NCBI GenBank assembly: GCA_035420085.1 | Contig: DAOLUH010000003.1 | Location: forward strand, 1-64,000 | Direction of reading: 5' to 3' | From: DSWT01 sp035420085 | GTDB lineage: Bacteria; Chloroflexota; Anaerolineae; B4-G1; SLSP01 | Length of the DNA: 64,000 nucleotides | Shown: piece after piece, positions 9,735 to 18,191 of the stretch | Layout of the letters: every line of letters begins with the position of its first letter | How positions within the stretch are numbered: the stretch's first letter is position 1 | Notes under the pieces: generated by a model | Seen by the model: only the letters and a program-made list of their open reading frames with translations | Told to the model about the DNA's origin: nothing | Databases searched by the model: none | Position numbers and translations under genes: made by a program

Positions 9735-11252
9735 CTAGTTGTGCAAATCCTCCACAATCGCCCGGAACTGCTCCAACGCCGCTTCCAGGTCTTCCACAAT
9801 CTCCTCCGCCAGCACGTCCGGCGCGGGCAGATTGGCCGTCTCTTCCAACGACTCGTCGCGCAGCCAGAAGATGTCGAGGTTGACCTTGTCGCGCGCCAGC
9901 AGCTCATCGTAGCGATAAGCGCGCCAGCGTCCCTCTGGATTGGACTCCGTCCAGGTGGGCGTGCGGTCATGGCGGTTCTCTGGGTGATAGCACGCCACGA
10001 AATCGTCCAGGTCAGCGCGGGTAAGTGGGTTCTCTTTGAGCGTGAAGTGTGCGTTTGTGCGCAGGTCGTAAATCCACAACGTCTCCGTGGATGCCGTCTC
10101 ACCGCCCGCGCGCCGGTCGAAGAAGAGGACATTCGCCTTGACGCCCTGCGCGTAGAAGATGCCCGTGGGCAGGCGCAGCAGCGTGTGCACGTCGCACTCA
10201 TGGAGCAGCTTGCGGCGCACCGTCTCCCCCGCGCCGCCCTCGAAGAGGACGTTATCCGGCACGACGACGGCGGCCCGCCCGTTGATGTTCAGGATGTTGC
10301 GGACGTGTTGCACGAAGTTGAGCTGCTTGTTGCTGGTCGAGGTCCAGAAATCCTGCCGCACGATGGTCTGCGCCTCACGGCGGATTTCGCCCTCGTCGGT
10401 GATAAAGGTGACGCTGCTCTTTTTGCCAAACGGCGGATTGGTCAGCACCATATCGAAATACTCGCCGGGATGCGACGCCAGCGAATCATCCACGCGGATC
10501 GGGGAGCGCCCCGCTGCACCAGGTGTGCCGTTTGCGCCGCTTGTGGTGAGCGGAGTCGAACCAATGCCGTGCAGGTAGAGGTTCATCACGCACAGCCGCG
10601 CCGTGTTGTCCACGATCTCCCAGCCGTGCAGCGCAGCGTGGTTGAGGTGCTCGTACTGCGTGCGGTTGAGCTGGTGATGGCGGGTGATATACTCGTGCGC
10701 GGCGATGAGGAACCCGCCCGTGCCCGCGGCCGGATCGCAAATCGTGATCCCCGGTGCGGGGCGCATCACGTCCACAATGGCCTGGATCAACGGGCGCGGC
10801 GTGAAATATTGCCCGGCTCCGCTCTTCGTATCCTGAGCATTTTTCTCCAACAGCCCTTCATAAATTTCGCCTTTGACGTCGATATCCAGCCCGGTCCACG
10901 TCTCGTCATCGATCAACGTGATCAAGCGGCGCAGCTTGGCGGGGTCCTGGATGCGGTTCTGCGCCTTGCGGAAGATAACCGGGATCAGGCCGGAGCCTTT
11001 GCCGAGTTCGGTGAGGATGGCGAGATAGTGCTTTTCCAGCGCCGCGCCTTCCAACGCGCGCAGGCTGGCCCAATTGTACGCAGCCGGGATGGCGCTGGGC
11101 CGCCCCCACAACTCCACCTGTTCGTGATCCATCTTGAGAAAAAGCAGGTAGGTCAGTTGCTCGACGTAGTCGCCATACGAGACGCCGTCGTCGCGCAGGA
11201 CGTTGCAATAATTCCACAGACGTTGGACGATGGTCGCGGATTCGGTGGACAT
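9735..11252 (-). CDS. hsdM: Type I restriction-modification methyltransferase subunit
   Basis: A 505-residue N6-adenine methyltransferase. The SAM-binding motif DPAAGTGGFL lies near residue 171 and the catalytic NPPF in TNPPFGKK near 270. The N-terminal helical HsdM domain is present (YGDYVEQLTYLLFLKM). It pairs with HsdS to methylate and with HsdR to restrict. It is the last gene of the operon. Its ribosome site AGGAGG lies inside the end of the upstream RAYT gene, and only three bases separate the two genes. Between the two motifs, a Ser/Thr/Gly-rich stretch (STPLTTSGANGTPGAAG, about 10500-10560) looks like extra sequence compared with the usual compact loop. Confidence 0.95.
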   Translation of the reverse strand: MSTESATIVQRLWNYCNVLRDDGVSYGDYVEQLTYLLFLKMDHEQVELWGRPSAIPAAYNWASLRALEGAALEKHYLAILTELGKGSGLIPVIFRKAQNRIQDPAKLRRLITLIDDETWTGLDIDVKGEIYEGLLEKNAQDTKSGAGQYFTPRPLIQAIVDVMRPAPGITICDPAAGTGGFLIAAHEYITRHHQLNRTQYEHLNHAALHGWEIVDNTARLCVMNLYLHGIGSTPLTTSGANGTPGAAGRSPIRVDDSLASHPGEYFDMVLTNPPFGKKSSVTFITDEGEIRREAQTIVRQDFWTSTSNKQLNFVQHVRNILNINGRAAVVVPDNVLFEGGAGETVRRKLLHECDVHTLLRLPTGIFYAQGVKANVLFFDRRAGGETASTETLWIYDLRTNAHFTLKENPLTRADLDDFVACYHPENRHDRTPTWTESNPEGRWRAYRYDELLARDKVNLDIFWLRDESLEETANLPAPDVLAEEIVEDLEAALEQFRAIVEDLHN

Positions 11253-11255
11253 TGA

Positions 11256-12344
11256 CTAGATATCCTCCTGATTGAACGGATTGGGCGGCGCGTCAGGATG
11301 CAACACATCCGCCTGCCAGCGCGCCGGATTGAGACGGATATAATCTTCGATCCGCGCGTGCTCCTCCGGCGTGCGGACCACACGTTCCCAATAATTGCGT
11401 TGCCACACCATCGCACCGGGCGTGTGGCGCATCTGGTTGATCCGCCGCGTGATGGTGGATTTGACGTTGCCCACCATCGCCCCCACCGACCCGGATGGGG
11501 CGCCGTGGGGCGTGGTCGCCACGCCATCCGTAGGGGCGAGGCAACCCCCACCAGGTTCTGTTTGACCAGGGGCCTCTGCATACCCACGCATCTCCGCATA
11601 AATCGATGCCTGCGGGGTCGCCACGCCATCCGTAGGGGCGAGGCAACCCCCACCAGGTTCTGTTTGACCAGGGGCCTCTGCATACCCACGCATCTCCGCA
11701 TAAATCGATGCCTGCGGGGTCGCCACGCCATCCGTAGGGGCGAGGCAACCCCCACCAGGTTCTGTTTGACCAGGGGCCTCTGCATACCCACGCATCTCCG
11801 CATAAATCGATGCCTGCGGGGTTGCCACGCCATCCGTAGGGGCGAGGCAACCCCCACCAGGTTCTGTTTGACCAGGGGCCTCTGCATACCCACGCATCTC
11901 CGCATAAATCGATGCCTGCGGGGTTGCCACGCCATCCGTAGGGGCGAGGCAACCCCCACCAGGTTCTGTTTGACCAGGGGCCTCTGCATACCCACGCATC
12001 TCCGCATAAATCGATGCCTGCGGGGTTGCCTCGCCCCTACACGCATCGCCACCGTCATCATCATCGCCGTCATCCGTGATGATGATAATCCCGTGGACGT
12101 GATTCGGCATCACCACCCACGCGCCCAATTGGACGCGCGGGAAATGGCGCGGGAGGCGCTGCCAATACGTCGCCACGACCCGCCCGAACGGATTCAACAC
12201 CATTTTCCCATCTACCACCTCGCCAAACAGATGTTCGCGCCTGTATGTGCAGATCGTCACAAAATAGACACCCTGCCTGGTGTAATCGTATTCCTTCAGG
12301 CGAATGGACCGGCGATGATGAATTTGCGGGTTGTATTTGTTCAT
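11256..12344 (-). CDS. REP-associated tyrosine transposase (RAYT, Y1/HUH) with internal repeats
   Basis: 362 residues. The N-terminal core (YTRQGVYFVTICTYRREHLF) and the HxH motif in MPNHVHGIII are typical of the Y1_Tnp/RAYT family. The C-terminal part contains MVWQRNYWERVVR, where the nucleophilic tyrosine is expected. RAYTs nick single-stranded DNA at REP palindromes. Residues about 95-276 are not part of the family fold: they are five copies of a 34-residue repeat encoded by 102-bp DNA units. Without them the protein would be about 185 residues, the usual size. The start overlaps the hsdS stop (ATGA at 12341-12344) and its end lies three bases before hsdM, so it is embedded in the restriction operon. 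Catalytic residues look intact. Confidence 0.85.
   Translation of the reverse strand: MNKYNPQIHHRRSIRLKEYDYTRQGVYFVTICTYRREHLFGEVVDGKMVLNPFGRVVATYWQRLPRHFPRVQLGAWVVMPNHVHGIIIITDDGDDDDGGDACRGEATPQASIYAEMRGYAEAPGQTEPGGGCLAPTDGVATPQASIYAEMRGYAEAPGQTEPGGGCLAPTDGVATPQASIYAEMRGYAEAPGQTEPGGGCLAPTDGVATPQASIYAEMRGYAEAPGQTEPGGGCLAPTDGVATPQASIYAEMRGYAEAPGQTEPGGGCLAPTDGVATTPHGAPSGSVGAMVGNVKSTITRRINQMRHTPGAMVWQRNYWERVVRTPEEHARIEDYIRLNPARWQADVLHPDAPPNPFNQEDI
11530..12040. repeat. Five tandem 102-bp REP-containing units inside the RAYT gene
   Basis: The 19-bp core GTAGGGGCGAGGCAACCCC begins at 11530, 11632, 11734, 11836 and 11938, an exact 102-bp period. An inverted core (GGGGTTGCCTCGCCCCTAC) closes the array at 12022-12040. 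Units are almost identical, differing at one base (gtcgcc/gttgcc). Because 102 is a multiple of three, the array is read through in frame as 34-residue repeats. The near identity points to recent amplification. Confidence 0.95.
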
Positions 12345-14623
12345 GGCGTTCCCCCGTTATTGTATTGTTTGTGCATATTGCGTGTATCGCGTTGTTGTAG
12401 GGGCGAGGCAACCCCACCCACGTCCTCATCCCCACGCGGGACCAACCGCCCGGCAAACGCCTCGCGCAAAATGGCCTGCCGCAACCGCGCGGCGCGGGCC
12501 AGATTCGCGTCGATGGCCGCCTCCACCTCCGCGACGACGGACAGGCGCCGTTCAACTTCGGCGACGATGCGGTGTTGTTCGGCGAGGGGAGGTAAGGGGA
12601 TCAATGTTTCACGAATAATGGAGAGATTTAGGTTGGGCTGCACTCCTCCAGACGATAATCGTCTTATATCATCGTAGTTTTTGCGAAAGAATATTTTAAC
12701 AAACGGCTTACAGTCCTGAGCTTCACCGCCAAAAAGCAAAGCTGCACAGGCTTGATTTGTGGCCGCATCAAGCCGTAACTCTGATACTTTGCCCCTGGTT
12801 TTACCTTCCCCGTACATAGCGACTAAAAGTGATCCTGAGGGGAATAATTTAGCGTTTGTTTCTTGCAGTGCTAATTCTGTAACGAACTCGGTTGCGTTAT
12901 CAATAAACAGATCATTTAGCGCCCCACTTGTGACCCAAGGAACAGTACCATTTTCATAGTAAGCTGCTCGTTTACTACGCAAAGGAGTGGCACCGGTTCC
13001 TACATCAACCAATTGTTCCACCGTCGCCCACACCCACCCCTCCGGCAATTCCGGCAAACCCGACGTATCCGGCCCTTGCGGTTCCACGTACCGTTTGCCC
13101 GGATGGTCCGCCATCCACCGGGCGCGACGTTCCGCCAAAATGCGCCGCAACAACACATCGGCGGGTTCGTATGCGGCGTCGGCGTCGGCATCGTCACCGA
13201 TACCGGTATCCGTAGGGGCGAGGCAACCCCCGCCCGGCTCTGCTTGACCAGGGGTCTCGGTATCCCCATTCCCCATCGCAGTCATAGGCGATTGTGGGGT
13301 TGCCTCGCCCTTACCACCGATATGCGATGTTGTGGACGGGGCGAGGCAACCCCCGCCAGGTTCTTCTTGACCAGGTGTCTTAGCATCCCCACGCATCTTT
13401 GCATTCGTGGATGCCTGCGGGGTTGCCTCGCCCTTACCGTCGATATGCGATACCGTGGCCGGGGCGAGGCTACCCCCGCCAGGTTCTGTATGACCAAGGG
13501 TCTGCGCATCCCCACGCATCTTTGCATTCGTGGGTGTTTGCAGGGTTGCCTCGCCCTTACATGCATTATCACGCATCTGCGCATCCACAATCCCCCCCGT
13601 ATCTGTGACGGGGATTCGCGTTGCGGCGTTGGCATCGTCGCCGGCGCCGGCATCCGTAGGGGCGAGGCAACCCCCGCCAGGTTCTTCTTGACCATGGGTC
13701 TTTGCATCCTCACGCATCTGCGCATAAATGGATGCTTTCGGGGTTGCCTCGCCCCTACACGCATCGTGCATATACGCGTCATTCATACCCGCATCCGTGG
13801 AAATGGAAGGGCGAGGCAGCCCCACGGCGATGTCGTCACGACGGGGAGCCTCTGCGGTATCATGTAGCGTGTCTTTGTGGCCACTGTCGGGGGCTGCCTC
13901 GCCCCTACGATCACCACCACAACCGCCGCAATCACAACGGGCGTGATACAACGCCGCGTCGGTGGGGACCAGACGGCCTTCGCACGCGGCCTTCAACACG
14001 GACGCTTTGTACCGCGCCAGGTTCGCCTTGGCCCGTTCCAACGCGGCGACGGCGGCGTCCAGGCGCGTGAATTGGGTTTCGATGGCCGCGACGATGCGGT
14101 GTTGTTCGGGGAGGGGGGCAAGGGGAAAGGGGTATGATGCAAGCTGATCAAAGTTTACACGAGGGCGATCTCCCTCATTCAAATGTGACGCGAAAGAAAC
14201 GAAATCCCAAGAGTTCAAAAAGAACTGAAGATATTTGCCGTTTAAATGTGGCACTTGCCGAAATACGATGAATTCTGCGGAGCAAAGTCCCTCGAAATCT
14301 GGGCGATATACTTTGTTCAGATATGGACGTAATCGGCCATACAATACATCCCCAGGCTCGAAATATTCAGATGTACTTTTCATCTCACCTGCAAACACAG
14401 TTCCAAGTAGTTTCATTGTGTGGGCTTCGATATGTTCCATACCGATAAATCGCAAATGAGGCTGTTCTTGGGGATTCATTCGTTTGCGGGTGGTATCTGC
14501 TACTTCTTCTAATGTCGTCCACACCCACCCCTCCGGCAACGGTGGGCGGTCGCCGTCGGGGCGGGGCCGGGGCGACGCATTTCCAAGTGTCATCTGGGAT
14601 GGAGCGGTTGGTTGGGTTTTCAT
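12341..14623 (-). CDS. hsdS: Type I restriction specificity subunit with a repeat-filled linker
   Basis: 760 residues with two target-recognition domains. The first begins at LPEGWVWTTLEEVAD (about residue 30) and the second at LPEGWVWATVEQLVD (about 520). Each ends with the conserved LAPLPEQHRIVA / LPPLAEQHRIVA helix start. Between them the usual linker (GRLVPTDAAL ... EPADVLLRRILAERRARW) is split by about 245 residues encoded by REP-like repeats. Without the insert the length would be about 515, normal for HsdS. The C-terminus is also extended by a REP-like half site (12397-12415). HsdS reads the DNA target for both HsdM and HsdR. The very long linker is odd and could change spacing between half-sites or disrupt function. 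Confidence 0.9.
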   Translation of the reverse strand: MKTQPTAPSQMTLGNASPRPRPDGDRPPLPEGWVWTTLEEVADTTRKRMNPQEQPHLRFIGMEHIEAHTMKLLGTVFAGEMKSTSEYFEPGDVLYGRLRPYLNKVYRPDFEGLCSAEFIVFRQVPHLNGKYLQFFLNSWDFVSFASHLNEGDRPRVNFDQLASYPFPLAPLPEQHRIVAAIETQFTRLDAAVAALERAKANLARYKASVLKAACEGRLVPTDAALYHARCDCGGCGGDRRGEAAPDSGHKDTLHDTAEAPRRDDIAVGLPRPSISTDAGMNDAYMHDACRGEATPKASIYAQMREDAKTHGQEEPGGGCLAPTDAGAGDDANAATRIPVTDTGGIVDAQMRDNACKGEATLQTPTNAKMRGDAQTLGHTEPGGGSLAPATVSHIDGKGEATPQASTNAKMRGDAKTPGQEEPGGGCLAPSTTSHIGGKGEATPQSPMTAMGNGDTETPGQAEPGGGCLAPTDTGIGDDADADAAYEPADVLLRRILAERRARWMADHPGKRYVEPQGPDTSGLPELPEGWVWATVEQLVDVGTGATPLRSKRAAYYENGTVPWVTSGALNDLFIDNATEFVTELALQETNAKLFPSGSLLVAMYGEGKTRGKVSELRLDAATNQACAALLFGGEAQDCKPFVKIFFRKNYDDIRRLSSGGVQPNLNLSIIRETLIPLPPLAEQHRIVAEVERRLSVVAEVEAAIDANLARAARLRQAILREAFAGRLVPRGDEDVGGVASPLQQRDTRNMHKQYNNGGTP
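13212..13908. repeat. Five REP pairs in the hsdS linker
   Basis: Five units of about 100 bp lie end to end, each bounded by a direct core (GTAGGGGCGAGGCAACCCC or close variant) and an inverted core. The approximate spans are 13212-13314, 13338-13437, 13460-13559, 13656-13758 and 13807-13908. The spacers between cores resemble the one in the RAYT array (PGQEEPGGG-type reading) but have diverged more. The whole block stays in frame with hsdS. Variation between units suggests this array is older than the one in the RAYT gene. Confidence 0.9.
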
Positions 14624-14665
14624 CGATGATTTATCCAGTTTGTCCTGGCGGGAAATGCGTCGCCC

Positions 14666-17600
14666 CTACAGCAATGCGTGGTTTAATGCGTCGATCAGGG
14701 CGGGCAATTCGTCGCCGAACGCGCGGCGCGCGCCCAACCACCCGCCGCGCCGGAACAGTTCGCCGTATTGGAAATCCTGCGGGGTCACGGTGAGATTGAC
14801 GCCGATGGCCTCGGCGATGCGGTCGAGCCACCAGCGTTGCGCCTCGGTGAAGGTTGCGCCGCCCGCCTCCTGCGCCGCCAGCCAGTCGGCGTAGCGCTGC
14901 TGCACGCGCTCCGGGTAGGGGACCAGTTCGTCGTCCAGGTGAACGGCGTGGCGCACCAGGGAGACGAGGTCGGTGAGGACGCGCGCGGTGCGCACGCCGC
15001 GCACTTTGTCCCTTTCCAGGTGCGCGTAGGCTTGCCAGAGCGATTCGGTCGTCCAGGTGTGCGGGGGCTGCTCGATGCGCGCTTTCAGGTCTTCGATCTC
15101 GCGCAGGGTCAGGTCGCGCTGCCCGTAGGGTTGGCCGAAGAGCAGTTGCAGCGCGGTGATCTCATCGCGGTTTTCTTCCAGGAACGCACGGAACGAGGCC
15201 GTCATCTCCCGCGCGCGCTCGGTGTCGGTCTCGCTGTAGCCGGCGTCGACGAGCGTGTCGCGGCTGACGGTGTCAATCGTCATCTCGGTGCGCTGCTGGA
15301 CGTTCTGCAAAAGCTGGCGCAGATCGGGATCGTTGAACGGCTCGGCGGCCAGCCACATCGTCTCCGCCTGGGCCTGCGCGCGGTGTTCGGGCGTCGGTTC
15401 GACGCCCGGCCCCGCCAATGCCTCAGCCCGCGCATGGACGACGTCGGGATTCACGGCGTCGAGCAGGTCTGCCGCCAGCGCGCGCGGGGATTTGCCCGCC
15501 GTGCGCGCCTCGACCGCGGCCCGTTCGTCATCCGTGAGCACGTTGTCCAGCCGGGAAAGGCGCACCGCCAGCGACTCGAAGTCGTCCTCGTTGTAGATGC
15601 CCCAGGCAAAACGTTCCAGCAAATTCGCCAGGGAAAGCGATCGCTTGCGATCCACGCCGCCGAGGTCGATCTTGGGATGTTCGACAACGCCGACCGCATC
15701 CACCAGCACGAAGTGCGTCTTGCGCTGCGCGCTGGGCGTCACGCTCTGCAACTCGGTCTCGCTGACCACCCGCGTGCCGCGCCCGCGCATCTGCCGGAAG
15801 AAGTTGGCCGAGTTGACGTTGCGCATAAAGAGCAGGACTTCCAGCGGGCGCACGTCCGTGCCGGTGGCGATCATGTCCACGGTGACGGCGATGCGCGGGT
15901 TGTAGCTGTTGCGGAAGTCGTTGATCAGGTCTTCCGGCTTGCGCCCCGTCACCTTGTAGGTAATCTTCTGACAGAAGGCATCGCCCTTCCCGAACACCTC
16001 GCGGGCGATGCGGACGATCTCCTCGGCGTGATTGTCGTCCTTGGCGAAGATCAGCGTCTTGGGGACCTCGGCCCGTCCGGGGAAGATGTCCACCGGTAGC
16101 CGGTCGCGGTACGTTTCAAGGACGGTGCGGATCTGGTCGGGCGTCTGCACCTGCCGGTCGAGGTCGCTCCCGGCGTAGTCCAGGTCTTCGTCGAGCGGCT
16201 CCCACCGTTCGGCGCGCGTCCGGCGGTCGCGCTTGCCCACCACCTCGCCGGCCTCCACGGTGCTCCCCTCCTCGGTGATGCGCGTGCGGATGCGATACAC
16301 CCACCCGTCCACGTTCACGCCGTCGATCACGGCCTGCGCGTCGGTGTATTCCATGACGAGATTCTGGTTGAAGAAACCGAAGGTCTGCTTGGATGGCGTC
16401 GCCGTCAGGCCAATGAGGTAGGCGTCGAAATACTCCAATACCTGTCGCCAGACGTTGTAGATGGAGCGGTGGCACTCGTCGATGACGATAAAGTCAAAGT
16501 ACTCGATGGGGAAATTGGGATTGTAGGCCACCTCGCGCGGCTGGTCGCCCAGGATGGCCTGAAGTTCGGCCAGCGGGCGGTCTTCCATTTCCGGCGGCAG
16601 ATCCGGTTCGCCGCGCAACATCGAAAAGAGGCGCTGCACCGTGGTGATGCAGACCTTGCTCACCGGATCGAGGGAGTTGGACTGCATGTGCTGCACGTTG
16701 TACAGCTCAGTGAACTTGCGCCCGTCGTCCGGCGTGGTGAATTGAGCGAATTCGTTGAACGCCTGCCGGCCCAACGTGGTGCGGTCCACCATAAACAGTA
16801 CGCGATTCGCCCCGGCGTGCTTGATCAGGCGATAGACGAAATTGACGGCGGTATACGTCTTGCCGCTGCCCGTCGCCATTTGGATGAGGGCGCGCGGTCG
16901 ATCCTGAGCCAGCGACGATTCCAGGTTTTGGATGGCGCGAATCTGCGCGGACCACAGGCCGGCTGTAATCAACGGCGGCATCGTCCGCAAACGGGACCGC
17001 AATGTTTGCACGTGCGTGGTGTACGGCACGCGCGGGTCGGCGACGCGGGTCGTGGTATCGTAGGGGCGAGGCAATCCCCACACGACCGTGGATGGCGATG
17101 GTTCTTCGTTTTCCGCAATACCTTCTCCTGCCTGATCGTGGTGGGATTGCCTCGCCCCTACCACGATCGTGGATGGCGATGGTTCGTCGTTATCCACCGT
17201 ACCGTCTATTGCCTGATCGTGGTGGGATTGCCTCGCCCCTACCACGATCGTGGATGGCGATGGTTCGTCGTTATCCGCAATACCGTCCGCGCAGGGGCGA
17301 GGCAATCCCAACGAGGTTTTAAATAGCGTAGGCCTGTCATTTTCCACAATACCTTCTCTTTCATGATCATGCGGGGATTGCCTCGCCCCTACAGACGCCT
17401 GATCGTGATGGGATTCCCGCGCCCTGGCCGTTGTCACCCACCCCACCAACGTTTCGGGCCGGTGGAACGTGAACACACGGCGGCTGCGGGCATCGGGGTC
17501 GCGGTCGTCGGCGAAATACGTTTCAACGCCGGTGGAGGCGTAACGGAACGGCAGCGGATCGCGCCAGGCCAGGGGACGCAATGCGGGCGGCAGGCCCTCG

Positions 17601-17854
17601 CAATACTTCATCGCCTGCGGTTCGACGCCGCTGAGAGGCGTCCCGGCGGGCTTGGCCTCGACGATGCCGATGGGCCGGCCCTGGGCGAAGAGCATGTAAT
17701 CCACCTCGCCCGTGGTCAGCGGGAACTCGCACACCGCCACCCCGGGAGCCGCCGTGCGGTTCACCCCCTGGCGCGTCTGCACCTGCCAGCCGGACGCTTC
17801 GAGCATCCGGTCGATGGCCTGTCGCGCTTCTTCTTCAGGCGTGAGAATGGGCAT
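14666..17854 (-). CDS. hsdR: Type I restriction endonuclease/translocase subunit
   Basis: 1,062 residues. The N-terminal PD-(D/E)XK nuclease is seen as GEVDYMLF followed by GIVEAKPAG. The SF2 helicase has Walker A MATGSGKTYTA, the DECH box VIDECHRSIYN, and a late motif QMRGRGTR. The C-terminal helical HsdR domain follows. It cleaves DNA after ATP-driven translocation in complex with HsdM and HsdS. Residues about 148-266, between the nuclease and helicase, are repeat-encoded (VVGARQSHHDQ-type units) and not part of the family; without them the protein would be about 944 residues. It is the first gene of the operon; hsdS starts 42 bases after its stop. Confidence 0.93.
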   Translation of the reverse strand: MPILTPEEEARQAIDRMLEASGWQVQTRQGVNRTAAPGVAVCEFPLTTGEVDYMLFAQGRPIGIVEAKPAGTPLSGVEPQAMKYCEGLPPALRPLAWRDPLPFRYASTGVETYFADDRDPDARSRRVFTFHRPETLVGWVTTARARESHHDQASVGARQSPHDHEREGIVENDRPTLFKTSLGLPRPCADGIADNDEPSPSTIVVGARQSHHDQAIDGTVDNDEPSPSTIVVGARQSHHDQAGEGIAENEEPSPSTVVWGLPRPYDTTTRVADPRVPYTTHVQTLRSRLRTMPPLITAGLWSAQIRAIQNLESSLAQDRPRALIQMATGSGKTYTAVNFVYRLIKHAGANRVLFMVDRTTLGRQAFNEFAQFTTPDDGRKFTELYNVQHMQSNSLDPVSKVCITTVQRLFSMLRGEPDLPPEMEDRPLAELQAILGDQPREVAYNPNFPIEYFDFIVIDECHRSIYNVWRQVLEYFDAYLIGLTATPSKQTFGFFNQNLVMEYTDAQAVIDGVNVDGWVYRIRTRITEEGSTVEAGEVVGKRDRRTRAERWEPLDEDLDYAGSDLDRQVQTPDQIRTVLETYRDRLPVDIFPGRAEVPKTLIFAKDDNHAEEIVRIAREVFGKGDAFCQKITYKVTGRKPEDLINDFRNSYNPRIAVTVDMIATGTDVRPLEVLLFMRNVNSANFFRQMRGRGTRVVSETELQSVTPSAQRKTHFVLVDAVGVVEHPKIDLGGVDRKRSLSLANLLERFAWGIYNEDDFESLAVRLSRLDNVLTDDERAAVEARTAGKSPRALAADLLDAVNPDVVHARAEALAGPGVEPTPEHRAQAQAETMWLAAEPFNDPDLRQLLQNVQQRTEMTIDTVSRDTLVDAGYSETDTERAREMTASFRAFLEENRDEITALQLLFGQPYGQRDLTLREIEDLKARIEQPPHTWTTESLWQAYAHLERDKVRGVRTARVLTDLVSLVRHAVHLDDELVPYPERVQQRYADWLAAQEAGGATFTEAQRWWLDRIAEAIGVNLTVTPQDFQYGELFRRGGWLGARRAFGDELPALIDALNHALL
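17059..17391. repeat. REP-like repeats in hsdR, 81-bp period
   Basis: A variant of the same palindrome (GGGATTGCCTCGCCCCTAC and its complement) appears at about 17059, 17143, 17224, 17293 and 17373-17391. The unit containing 'cacgatcgtggatggcgatgg' recurs every 81 bp (about 17081, 17162, 17243). Eighty-one is a multiple of three, so hsdR stays open through the array. The core differs by one base (ATT for GTT) from the copies in hsdS and the RAYT gene. Confidence 0.9.
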
Positions 17855-17957
17855 AAGTACACCTCATTGAACGACAAAAGGCACTCAGTTCACTCTCAGT
17901 GTAGTACAATCCAGGCCAAAAGACAAACACCCGTTCACACCCATCGTGCGGCAAAAC

Positions 17958-17989
17958 AACACGGGGGCGAAGTGATCCGCCCCCGTGTT
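17958..17989 (-). terminator. Hairpin terminator downstream of tRNA-Lys
   Basis: A perfect 12-bp stem (AACACGGGGGCG paired with its complement) has an eight-base loop. On the minus strand it is followed by GTTGTTTTG. It lies 16 bases beyond the tRNA end, so it is probably the tRNA terminator. Confidence 0.6.
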
Positions 17990-18004
17990 ATCATGCTGAC
18001 TGTA

Positions 18005-18077
18005 TGACCCGCACAGGACTCGAACCTGTAACCAAGGGATTAAGAGTCCCCTGCTCTACCATTTGAGCTAGCGGGCC
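18005..18077 (-). tRNA. tRNA-Lys (CUU)
   Basis: The minus strand folds into a standard 73-nt cloverleaf. The acceptor stem is GGCCCGC/GCGGGTC with one G-U pair, the D arm GCTCAAATGGTAGAGC, the anticodon loop CTCTTAA (anticodon CUU) and the T arm ACAGG TTCGAGT CCTGT. The discriminator base is A. CCA is not encoded. Confidence 0.95.
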
Positions 18078-18091
18078 GAAACGCTTCCTTG

Positions 18092-18119
18092 TTTATACCA
18101 CATTCTACCCGCTTGGCAA
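18092..18119 (-). promoter_or_regulatory. Promoter of tRNA-Lys
   Basis: On the minus strand TTGCCA (18114-18119), a 16-bp spacer and TATAAA (18092-18097) precede the tRNA by 14 bases. The -10 is preceded by TGG, an extended -10 form. Confidence 0.6.
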
Positions 18120-18142
18120 GCGTTCGCTCCTCCACGGCAGCA

Positions 18143-18174
18143 CAAAAAACGCCCCCACGTGGCGGTGGGGGCGT
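18143..18174 (-). terminator. Rho-independent terminator of the YtxH operon
   Basis: Stem ACGCCCCCAC/GTGGGGGCGT (18149-18174), followed on the minus strand by a run of six Ts. It lies 18 bases after the YtxH stop codon. Confidence 0.85.
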
Positions 18175-18191
18175 CTGGCTCACGAGCAACA

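Noticed and set aside
9741..11255. 504-residue plus-strand frame
   Set aside because: Mirror of hsdM; no recognisable motif.
11298..12677. 459-residue plus-strand frame opposite the RAYT gene
   Set aside because: Same cause: repeat-driven open frame with no family motif and no ribosome site.
13013..13867. Plus-strand repetitive frame opposite hsdS
   Set aside because: It arises because the palindromic repeats are open on both strands; hsdS has conserved domains on either side.
11530..17391. CRISPR array
   Set aside because: Units are palindromic REP-type with in-frame coding, spacers are not unique short sequences, and no cas genes lie nearby.
11256..17854. Diversity-generating retroelement
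   Set aside because: No reverse transcriptase gene, and repeats lack the adenine-biased template/variable relation.
18005..18077. tRNA-Lys as the attachment site of an element
   Set aside because: The neighbouring genes look chromosomal and no repeated tRNA 3' end or integrase is close.
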